Shown: piece by piece, positions 1 to 5,231 of the stretch | Layout: each line of letters begins with the position of its first letter | How positions within the stretch are numbered: the first letter of the stretch is position 1 | Origin: Chloroflexota bacterium | GTDB lineage: Bacteria > Chloroflexota > Anaerolineae > UBA3071 | Assembly: GCA_014383605.1 (NCBI GenBank) | Contig: JACNHM010000277.1 | Span: 1 to 5,989, forward strand | DNA: 5,989 nt | Reading direction: 5' to 3' | Notes under the pieces: model-generated | Database searches by the model: none | What the model was told of the DNA's origin: nothing | Seen by the model: only the letters and a program-made list of their open reading frames with translations | Position numbers and translations under genes: made by a program

Positions 1-1
1 A

Positions 2-36
2 ACTTGACCAATCCGTTATTAGATGGGACTTGACCA
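2..36. repeat. left-end iterated motif of the IS
   Basis: ACTTGACCA occurs twice on the plus strand, at 2-10 and 28-36, a period of 26 bp. The surrounding 60 bp are AT-rich and follow the orfB stop (65-67). The pair mirrors a 26-bp-period pair at the right end, so these may be transposase-binding sites. The motif sequence itself differs between the ends. Confidence 0.5.
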
Positions 37-64
37 TAATTAAGCGAAACTACTGTTAACATCT

Positions 65-1054
65 TCATACACCTGCCCAATAGGCTTTTCGGGCCTCGAC
101 TGCTTGAACCAGCTTCCGTTCGCGCTCTGCTAAGCGCGCCTCCGGATCACCGCGATAGTAGTCTATCGGGCACAGATACTTCAATGCCGAGTGCGGCCGC
201 TCGTGGTTGTAGAAATGGCCCCAACCGGTCATGGCCTCCAGCGCCCGGTAGTAGTCGCTCAACGCTTCTTCGTCGAGGCCTTCCTCGCGATGCGTGCGAT
301 GGAGCCGTTCGACCCGTCCATTGGACTGGGGATGCGCCACCCGTGTCTTGATGTCCGTCACGCCTGCTCCCTCCACGAACGTCCGCCACTCCTTGCTGAG
401 AAACTGGCCGCCACGGTCGTGGACCAGCTTCGGCTCGCCGGGACGACGCTGGGACAAACCGTCCAGCGCTTCTTGAGCGGTGAGGGTCACGGTCTCGGCC
501 AGCATGGTCAGGTTGAGACTCCAATGCACGAGGAAACGGCTGTATCCATCCAGAATGTCCACCAGGTAGTACCACCGGGGCTTGATGTACAAGTACATCA
601 AGTCGATGTGCCACACCTGATCGGGATGGTCGGGCGGCGGCGGGCGTTTCAAGGGCTCGGGGTTCGGTGCCTTGCAGCGGCATAGCAGATCGTACTCTCC
701 CAGGATGCGATAGACCTGGTACATCCGCAGACAAGCCACGTCGTGGTCCACCATTTGCCAGGTCAGGCGTTTGTACCCCGTCTGGGGATTCGTCAGGGCA
801 AAGTCACGCACCGCCGTTATCTCTTCCGGAGTGGGAGACGGGACTCGGCGACGAGCAACGATCACCTGATCGACCAAGCAGCCTGCCTGCTCTCGAGCTT
901 GCCAGCGGTAGTAGGTTGCTTCTGGTGGTCCCAGGTGACTCAGTACCTCCTCCACTGGCTCACCGGTCCTGTCCTGCGCCTGCCGCACCGTTTCCAAGAT
1001 CACCGTTTTCTCCTCAGCGCTGTAGCGCCGATTGGGTTCTATGGCCAGGCCCCC
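65..1054 (-). CDS. IS3-family transposase OrfB, DDE integrase (made as OrfAB by -1 frameshift)
   Basis: This is the catalytic half of the transposase, about 329 residues after the slip, starting GGLAIEPNRRYSAEEK. An N-terminal helical HTH_21-like part (YSAEEKTVILETV, then TPEEITAVRDFAL and TGYKRLTWQM) precedes an RNase H-fold integrase core. The acidic triad is visible: D in WHIDLMYLY, D in LVHDRGGQF, and E in SNGRVERLH. The last two are separated by 35 residues, the DD(35)E spacing of IS3 elements. The HPQSNGRVER block and the C-terminal HERPHSALKYLCPIDYY are also typical. No convincing independent start codon lies near the junction, so expression by frameshifting from OrfA is expected. The frame is open with no internal stop or deletion, so it looks functional. 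Confidence 0.93.
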   Translation of the reverse strand, partial: GGLAIEPNRRYSAEEKTVILETVRQAQDRTGEPVEEVLSHLGPPEATYYRWQAREQAGCLVDQVIVARRRVPSPTPEEITAVRDFALTNPQTGYKRLTWQMVDHDVACLRMYQVYRILGEYDLLCRCKAPNPEPLKRPPPPDHPDQVWHIDLMYLYIKPRWYYLVDILDGYSRFLVHWSLNLTMLAETVTLTAQEALDGLSQRRPGEPKLVHDRGGQFLSKEWRTFVEGAGVTDIKTRVAHPQSNGRVERLHRTHREEGLDEEALSDYYRALEAMTGWGHFYNHERPHSALKYLCPIDYYRGDPEARLAERERKLVQAVEARKAYWAGV

Positions 1055-1341
1055 TTTTTTAGCGTCAAGTTCTCGACGCTGAGTTCGGCAATCACGGCTC
1101 GCAGGCGCTCGACTTCGGTCCGCAGCGGAATGGTGGGGTCGCTTTTCTTGCGCCCTCGTTCCCTGTTGCGCAGGGCCTCCATAGCACCCTGGCGAGCCCG
1201 TTTCTCCCAGGTGTAAAACTGGCCTGTGGCCACGCCGTGATGGCGGCACACTTCGCTGACCGTATGGTCGGTCTGTCGGGCCTCCTCGATGATCTGCAGT
1301 TTTCGCTCGGCTGTCCAACGCTGACGTTTTTTCGTAGTCAT
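1039..1341 (-). CDS. IS3-family transposase OrfA (helix-turn-helix protein)
   Basis: This 100-residue protein is the DNA-binding first frame of the IS. Residues about 8-50 (RWTAERKLQIIEEA through VSEVCRHHGV and FYTWEKR) form the HTH_Tnp_1-type helix-turn-helix that recognises the element's ends. Residues about 73-95 have heptad-spaced hydrophobics (LRTEVERLRAVIAELSVENL), the leucine zipper used for OrfA and OrfAB multimerisation. The ATG at 1341 is supported by a strong Shine-Dalgarno, AAGGAGGTG, 7 nt upstream. Translation in frame ends with LKKGAWP and a TAG. A -1 slip on AAAAAAG at the KK codons would instead give a fused transposase of 96 + 329 = 425 residues. OrfA alone usually acts as a regulator of transposition in this family. 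Confidence 0.93.
   Translation of the reverse strand: MTTKKRQRWTAERKLQIIEEARQTDHTVSEVCRHHGVATGQFYTWEKRARQGAMEALRNRERGRKKSDPTIPLRTEVERLRAVIAELSVENLTLKKGAWP
1054..1060 (-). other. programmed -1 ribosomal frameshift site A AAA AAG
   Basis: On the minus strand orfA reads CTA AAA AAG GGG. Slipping one base back at AAAAAAG leads into GGG GGC CTG of orfB. A6G is the best-known IS3-family slippery heptamer. It lies 5 codons before the orfA stop (1039-1041), inside the region where both frames are open. A short GC-rich inverted repeat (GCGC-TACA-GCGC) lies some 20 nt downstream, but I see no strong stimulatory stem-loop or upstream Shine-Dalgarno-like stimulator. Confidence 0.9.
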
Positions 1342-1348
1342 GGTTCTG

Positions 1349-1357
1349 CACCTCCTT
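1349..1357 (-). promoter_or_regulatory. strong Shine-Dalgarno for OrfA
   Basis: AAGGAGGTG on the minus strand is almost fully complementary to the 16S anti-Shine-Dalgarno. It sits 7 nt before the ATG at 1341, which fixes the OrfA start. Confidence 0.85.
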
Positions 1358-1364
1358 GGTCATC

Positions 1365-1393
1365 ATTATACTCCCTTTTGCGATTTGTAGGAA
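1365..1393 (-). promoter_or_regulatory. candidate sigma70 promoter of the IS transposase
   Basis: A perfect -10 hexamer TATAAT (1365-1370) is preceded by TTCCTA (1388-1393), a weak 3-of-6 match to the -35 consensus, at 17-bp spacing. Initiation about 7 nt downstream would fall near 1358, directly in front of the Shine-Dalgarno, giving a leader of under 20 nt. The -35 is poor, so read-through from the pglZ transcript may also contribute. Confidence 0.55.
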
Positions 1394-1399
1394 GTGCGG

Positions 1400-1436
1400 A
1401 ACTCTCACTTAATTTCGAGGCCCAAAACTCTCACTT
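1400..1436. repeat. right-end iterated motif of the IS
   Basis: AACTCTCACTT occurs twice exactly on the plus strand, at 1400-1410 and 1426-1436, a period of 26 bp. The inner copy overlaps the last codons and the stop of the truncated pglZ frame. An inverted CTCAC copy lies just outside on the minus strand, at about 1441-1445. The pair lies upstream of the transposase promoter and is a likely site for OrfA/OrfAB binding and for end recognition. Confidence 0.55.
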
Positions 1437-3387
1437 CGTTGTGAGCAATACAGCCGTGATCGGCGGTGATGATCACCGTCTGGATGCCCACCCCGAAAAG
1501 CGTCTTGATGCCCCGGCGGAGCTGGTTCAGCACGTCGTCCAACAGACGGCGGGCCAGCGCCGGGTTGTTCTCACACAGGCCGTCGATCTCTTCGGTGGCC
1601 GTGACCACAACCAGCCTGGCGGCTTTGAGGGCCTGGCTCAGGCGCATGTCCGAGAGGGGGGCCAGTTGGTCCAGCTTGGTCACAGCCACACCTGTGCCCA
1701 CGGTCGCTTCGAGGTAGGTCACCCGCTCCTGGCGCGTGGCGAGTTGCTGGCCGCCGACGACAGCTGCCAGCTTGCTGCCGCTGGTCGGGACGACAGCCAG
1801 GCCCCGCTCGGCCCCCGGCAGCAGGGCGGCCATGCCGATTTCGGTGACCGCCGGCGGCGTAGCCAGGGCCAGCGTCAACTCGCCAGTCCACTCCGCTTCG
1901 AGGATGGTGAGCAACTCGCGGGCCATTTCGAAACGCAGAGCATCCACCAGGATGTAGGCGCTGCGCCCGCTCTGCACCGCCGGGGCCACAGCCTCCTGGT
2001 ACACGTCGGCCTGGAGCAGCACGCCGGGCAGCTCAAAGCTGCCCTCCGCAAAGGCCCGCGTCCAGAGCTCCGCCAGGCGGTCGGCTGCCGACGTGTATCG
2101 CTGCCGGGCCAGGGTGACCACTTGCTGCAGCGACTGGTGCTGTTGGGGGTCGAGGTCGAAGCGGTGAAAGTCGCGCTCCAGGTGACGCTGGGCCGTGTCC
2201 AACGCGCACCAAGGTTGATCCCCATACGCATAGCCGGACAGGAACGCGCCGGCCGACCAGGACTTGCCCTTGAGATCGCTTTCCAGGCGGGCCGCTTCCA
2301 CCAACACCCGGCCGGCATCGGCGATGACCTCCCAGCGCATCTTGATCTCCGTATCTTGCGTCGCCCAGAATCCGCCCAGTCTCTCCTCCGCCAGCTCCAC
2401 CGACGATGGCAGGGCCTGCTGGATCAGGGCCGTTTCCACCTCTGTTTGCAGCCGGACCTCGCCGGCGACAAAGGTCTCGGTCCGGGCCAGAGCATGCAGG
2501 TCCAGATCGAACGAGCCGCTCCCGATCTCGGCCTGCACCCGCCTGGCCCACGCGACGTAGCTGGCAGCCAGGTCGCGCCGCACCCGCCAGGTCTGAGCCA
2601 GATGGGCTGCCGCCTGGCGGGCGATCTGGCTCGACGCCAGGCGGAAGGTCTGGAGCGCCGGCGGCACCTGATCGCCCAAGGCTTCCACAAAGTCGGTGAC
2701 CAGCACCTGGCGGGCCAGTTGCGCCCGCAGCCCAGCCGGTCCCTCAGCCACAGCAAAGGAGATGCCCAGGGCATTGGCCAACAGGCCGGCCAGGCTGCCC
2801 AGGGCTTGCCGGGCTTCCAGCTCGGCGTCCAGCGCCGGGTCGGACAGGAAACGGATGGCGACCTCGGAGATGTCGCCGTGGCCAAAGATGACGGCCACCG
2901 CGCCGGTCTGCGCCTGGGCGCCCTGCTCGGCCAGGCGGTCCAGCTCGGACAGGGACAACTGCCCGGCTTCAACCTGGCCCACGATCTCTTCTACGGCCGC
3001 CGGGGGAAAGACGGCGGCCAGCGCCTGACGGGCGACGGCGGCCAGGGCGGTGTTGCGCTCCGGGGGCTGCTGGCCGGGCTGTGCCACGACGCCGGCCACT
3101 TCGAATTCGATCAAGGCTTTGCCATCTTCCGCCTGGGAAAGGGGGACATAGATGAGCAGCCGGGGCGGGTCGGTCCTCTCGGCCCAGAGCGGCTCCAACT
3201 GGCGGCGCAGCCAGAGGAAGCCGCGCTCCGGTTGGTAACGGTGGATGGCAGCCTCTGCCAACTGCTCTGGCGTCAGCGACCGGGCCACGTCCCGGTAGGC
3301 CTGCTCCGGGTCGTACCAGACCAGCGTGCAGTGTGCTTCTAATTGCCTCCGAAGCAAGTCGAAAAGTGTTTCAGTCACCAGACCCAT
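1405..3387 (-). CDS. pglZ: PglZ-domain protein, 3' end lost to the IS insertion
   Basis: PglZ is a core protein of BREX phage defence and a member of the alkaline phosphatase superfamily. The N-terminus (LRRQLEAHCTLVWYDPEQAYRD, about 12-33) has the WYDPE block common in PglZ proteins, followed by a long helical region. The PglZ domain begins at about residue 476 with SAYILVDALRFEMA (metal-site D482), then TPPAVTEIGMAALLPG (510-525) and VIITADHG (638-645, D643 and H644). The frame then leaves pglZ: about 8-15 terminal residues ending in LGLEIK appear to come from the IS end. The 660 residues compare with roughly 800 or more in full-length relatives. The missing tail should include the last part of the phosphatase fold, so the product is probably inactive. 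The ATG at 3387 lies 17 nt inside abiEii, with GGGGAGA upstream, which suggests translational coupling. Family assignment is firm. BREX subtype is not determined. Confidence 0.88.
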   Translation of the reverse strand: MGLVTETLFDLLRRQLEAHCTLVWYDPEQAYRDVARSLTPEQLAEAAIHRYQPERGFLWLRRQLEPLWAERTDPPRLLIYVPLSQAEDGKALIEFEVAGVVAQPGQQPPERNTALAAVARQALAAVFPPAAVEEIVGQVEAGQLSLSELDRLAEQGAQAQTGAVAVIFGHGDISEVAIRFLSDPALDAELEARQALGSLAGLLANALGISFAVAEGPAGLRAQLARQVLVTDFVEALGDQVPPALQTFRLASSQIARQAAAHLAQTWRVRRDLAASYVAWARRVQAEIGSGSFDLDLHALARTETFVAGEVRLQTEVETALIQQALPSSVELAEERLGGFWATQDTEIKMRWEVIADAGRVLVEAARLESDLKGKSWSAGAFLSGYAYGDQPWCALDTAQRHLERDFHRFDLDPQQHQSLQQVVTLARQRYTSAADRLAELWTRAFAEGSFELPGVLLQADVYQEAVAPAVQSGRSAYILVDALRFEMARELLTILEAEWTGELTLALATPPAVTEIGMAALLPGAERGLAVVPTSGSKLAAVVGGQQLATRQERVTYLEATVGTGVAVTKLDQLAPLSDMRLSQALKAARLVVVTATEEIDGLCENNPALARRLLDDVLNQLRRGIKTLFGVGIQTVIITADHGCIAHNEVRVLGLEIK

Positions 3388-4282
3388 GAGGTTCTCCCCA
3401 AGATGCTATCGTGGCCACCAATTCCTGGTACAGTCGAAACTCGCGCCCATACGGATCGGCGGCGAGCTGCGCCTCCTCTGAGGTCAGGTCCCCCAGAAAG
3501 CGGTAGCCATGCTGCACGTCTCTAGCGAGTTCGACTGGCGCCACCAGCCGGTCGCGCCGGACCAACCGGGCCAGATCCGCCCAATCGTACTTGCCCGCCG
3601 ACAGGCCGGCCAGAAAAGCAGCCGGGTCAAAGGCATATCGCGTCTCCCAGCACTTGACGACCACAATGCGCCGTACCAGGTGGCGATCGTAGGGTTGGTT
3701 GGCCAGTTGGTACAGGTCATAGAGATCCCGCACGCGGCTGCGTTGGGCTGCTGCTCGCACCTTTTCCCCGATCACTTCGTGCAGATCCAACGACGGCACC
3801 GACGGCGGGATCATGCCCAGCCAGTCGAAATACCGCTCGCGGCGCAGTGGCATCGGCCTGACGGGCAGCAGGGGCCGGGCTCGAAAACTGATCTGCACGC
3901 CAAAGCGGCCGGCGGTCACCCAGTCGTGAGTATAGGTGACCTCTGCGCCACACGAATCGTCGGTGGCGTAGTAGTCGGAGCTTGGGACTGTGAACGTGAG
4001 TCCATAGTAGGTCTGTTCGTGCAGAGCCACGACCAGATCGAGCACCACGGCGTCGGGAGACGCTTCGCCAGTGGCGGTGAAGTCCAAATCCAGGCTAAAA
4101 CGCCCCGTTCCACCCAGGTGGATTTTGCGCAGCGCAGTGCCCCCTTTGAAGGCCAACCGGCCGAGCAGGCCCTGGTCGGATAGAATGCCCAGGACGTAGG
4201 TCAGGACGATCTCCCGCTCGGCGATGTCGAGATCGACTCCAGAGTCAGCCGCATACCATTGCACGAGCCGCTTTTCGATCAT
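3371..4282 (-). CDS. abiEii: AbiEii-type nucleotidyltransferase toxin (type IV toxin-antitoxin)
   Basis: This 303-residue protein is the toxin half of an AbiE system. These toxins belong to the DNA polymerase beta-like nucleotidyltransferase superfamily (AbiEii/AbiGii). Known relatives transfer nucleotides, in some cases to tRNA 3' ends, and stop growth. Visible motifs are FKGGTALRKI (45-54, the GG-T/S active-site loop), SLDLDF (63-68, the D-x-D metal ligands at D65 and D67), and EKVRAAAQRSRVRDLYDL (173-190, conserved E-K and R-D-x-x-D). All key residues are present, so it should be active. The ATG at 4282 shares its A with the abiEi stop (TGATG), and TGAGGT (4289-4294) lies 6 nt upstream. 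A TTG one codon earlier is a less likely start. The gene follows its antitoxin and overlaps pglZ, so all three are probably on one mRNA. Confidence 0.92.
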   Translation of the reverse strand: MIEKRLVQWYAADSGVDLDIAEREIVLTYVLGILSDQGLLGRLAFKGGTALRKIHLGGTGRFSLDLDFTATGEASPDAVVLDLVVALHEQTYYGLTFTVPSSDYYATDDSCGAEVTYTHDWVTAGRFGVQISFRARPLLPVRPMPLRRERYFDWLGMIPPSVPSLDLHEVIGEKVRAAAQRSRVRDLYDLYQLANQPYDRHLVRRIVVVKCWETRYAFDPAAFLAGLSAGKYDWADLARLVRRDRLVAPVELARDVQHGYRFLGDLTSEEAQLAADPYGREFRLYQELVATIASWGEPHGSGD

Positions 4283-5109
4283 CAACGTACCTCAATCTCG
4301 GCCCAGAGTTCCTGGCGCGGCAGGTTGTCGACGATCCGCCAGATAGGGTTGTATTCACCCCCGGTTCCCCATTGCCCCGGCCGGCCGAGATAGGGCGTGC
4401 TCTTGCCGACGCCGGCCAGAAGACGGTCACGCACCCGCGCCGGGACCGGCAGGTGGAGAAGGTCCATCAGGTGGCCCAGGCGCTGGATCAGCGCTTGGGA
4501 CTCGAATCGAAGGGCGTACTCGGCCAGCCTGTCCCAGTTGAGACGGCCCTGGCCGCGCTGGAGCATGCCTGCAATCTCGGGGATATCGCCGGCATACTCC
4601 GGTCGATCCAGCGCATCTACGACGGTCTTTTCCGGTTCGGCCATGCGCACGCGGCTGCCGTAGGCATCGACCTCCACGGCGCCAAAGAACTTGTGCGCGG
4701 GCTGAAAGACCAGGCGGTACTCCTTGCCCCGCACCTGGTACAAGCGGCGGCCAGTGCGCACCGGGGTGGCGATATAGACTGTGGCTGAAGCCTGTGTCGA
4801 GAGGCCGTGATAGAAAGCAGAAGTGGCAAAGGAAAAGTAGTAAGGTTCGACCAGAGCGCTGCCAATGAACAGCGGATTCGTATCAGGAAAGGCATATTCG
4901 CCCCGCTCGGCCGGGATCAACTCGTACTTGCCGGGGGTGAGCGGGACCAGCCAGCGGCGACGGGCAAGCCGGTGAAGCAATTGGCGGGCGTGATCGTAGG
5001 AACAGTCCAGGATGGCCATCGTCTGCTCGATGGTCACCACTGGCTGTTTCTCCCACTCCAGGTGTAGGATCAGTTTGGCTTCGAGATCGGAGAGCGACCG
5101 GGACATCAT
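4282..5109 (-). CDS. abiEi: AbiEi-type antitoxin and transcriptional regulator
   Basis: This 275-residue protein is the antitoxin of the AbiE pair. In studied AbiE systems it does not bind the toxin but counters it indirectly and represses its own operon through an N-terminal winged helix. Residues about 5-65 fit that fold (DLEAKLILHLEWEK, TIEQTMAILDCSYDHARQLL, then a wing around LTPGKYELIP). The antitoxin core shows YYFSFATSAFYHGLS (90-104), TVYIATP (110-116), AEPEKTVVDALDRPEYAG (157-174) and the C-terminal YLGRPG and WRIVDN (240-262), as in the COG5340/AbiEi group. The start is ambiguous within TTG ATG ATG: AGAGG at 5115-5119 is 5 nt from the ATG at 5109 and 8 nt from the ATG at 5106. Repeats just upstream (5120-5164) are candidate operators. 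Confidence 0.9.
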   Translation of the reverse strand: MMSRSLSDLEAKLILHLEWEKQPVVTIEQTMAILDCSYDHARQLLHRLARRRWLVPLTPGKYELIPAERGEYAFPDTNPLFIGSALVEPYYFSFATSAFYHGLSTQASATVYIATPVRTGRRLYQVRGKEYRLVFQPAHKFFGAVEVDAYGSRVRMAEPEKTVVDALDRPEYAGDIPEIAGMLQRGQGRLNWDRLAEYALRFESQALIQRLGHLMDLLHLPVPARVRDRLLAGVGKSTPYLGRPGQWGTGGEYNPIWRIVDNLPRQELWAEIEVR

Positions 5110-5114
5110 CAAGA

Positions 5115-5119
5115 CCTCT
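5115..5119 (-). promoter_or_regulatory. Shine-Dalgarno of abiEi
   Basis: AGAGG on the minus strand lies 5 nt before the ATG at 5109 and 8 nt before the ATG at 5106. It favours an ATG start over the TTG at 5112, which would be only 2 nt away. Confidence 0.6.
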
Positions 5120-5132
5120 GTAAGTCTCTTAC
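5120..5132 (-). promoter_or_regulatory. small inverted repeat next to the abiEi ribosome binding site
   Basis: GTAAG and CTTAC form a perfect 5-bp stem with a 3-nt loop (AGA on the minus strand), ending directly at the Shine-Dalgarno. It could be a regulator half-site pair or a weak hairpin in the leader. There is no following T-run, so it is not a terminator. Confidence 0.4.
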
Positions 5133-5134
5133 GG

Positions 5135-5164
5135 CAGTCACGGCCTGTGACCTATTCAGTCACA
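5135..5164. promoter_or_regulatory. candidate AbiEi operator: GTGAC/GTCAC repeat cluster
   Basis: On the minus strand GTGACTG occurs at 5163-5157 and again at 5141-5135, 22 bp apart (about two helical turns), with an inverted GTCACA (5151-5146) between them. The outer pair gives a perfect palindrome TGTGAC-7 nt-GTCACA (5164-5146), and the inner pair gives GTCAC-AGGCC-GTGAC. The cluster lies downstream of the predicted start of transcription, where a bound repressor would block elongation. Characterised AbiEi proteins autorepress by binding inverted repeats in their own promoter regions. Assignment to this AbiEi is inferred from position alone. Confidence 0.6.
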
Positions 5165-5166
5165 AA

Positions 5167-5212
5167 GCGTGATCTGCGTAAGAAGATTATACCTGACAAC
5201 TGCCCATCACGC
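5167..5212. promoter_or_regulatory. 7-bp inverted repeat embracing the abiEi promoter
   Basis: GCGTGAT (5167-5173, plus strand) is matched exactly by ATCACGC (5206-5212). The right arm overlaps the -35 hexamer and the left arm lies just downstream of the expected transcription start, so the arms bracket the -10. The arms are 39 bp apart between centres. This could be a second operator or chance. Confidence 0.35.
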
Positions 5213-5214
5213 AA
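5186..5214 (-). promoter_or_regulatory. sigma70-type promoter for abiEi-abiEii-pglZ
   Basis: A perfect TATAAT (5186-5191) and a TTGCGT -35 (5209-5214, 4 of 6 consensus bases) are separated by exactly 17 bp. Transcription should start near 5179, giving a leader of about 70 nt that contains the repeat cluster. This lets the AbiE pair and pglZ be transcribed separately from the upstream methyltransferase gene. Confidence 0.75.
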
Positions 5215-5231
5215 GACCAGTCCGCCACGAT

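Larger units (their letters stand above)
1..1436 (-). mobile_element. IS3-family insertion sequence interrupting pglZ (ends approximate)
   Basis: This region holds an orfA/orfB pair overlapping in the -1 frame with an A6G slippery site, which is the layout of IS3-family elements. Its flanks are AT-richer than the neighbouring genes and carry short iterated motifs at both sides. The pglZ reading frame runs into it from the right and stops at about 1405. An imperfect inverted repeat, AATTAAGCGAAACT at 38-51 against AATTAAGTGAGAGT on the minus strand at 1414-1401, matches at 11 of 14 bases, but it is not certain that these are the tips. Other possible right tips are TGAGAG (1433) or TGTATT (1452). 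TGACCA at 5 is a possible left tip. No target duplication was found, and the left end may lie outside the window. Both reading frames are intact, so the insertion is probably recent. Confidence 0.85.

Noticed and set aside
147..734. A 195-codon minus-strand frame overlapping orfB
   Set aside because: It is a shadow of the DDE integrase frame, which carries the catalytic triad.
65..1408. A single 447-residue transposase starting near 1408
   Set aside because: Its first about 118 residues are the -1-frame shadow of orfA. The real product is OrfA fused to OrfB at the A6G slippery site.
1437..1452. A lac-operator-like TTGTGAGC word next to the IS end
   Set aside because: It is a short match inside the pglZ/IS junction with no symmetric partner or regulator nearby.
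1237..3342. A 701-codon open frame on the plus strand opposite pglZ
   Set aside because: It is antisense to a clear PglZ protein, is rich in Q, G, R, H and L as expected for a complement of GC-rich coding DNA, and shows no recognisable domain or ribosome binding site.
3509..4183. A 224-codon plus-strand frame opposite abiEii
   Set aside because: It is antisense to a protein with full nucleotidyltransferase motifs and has no family features of its own.
5120..5164. Intrinsic terminator after pglX
   Set aside because: The stems are short and lack a T-run on either strand. Their place downstream of a promoter and before a start codon fits operators better.
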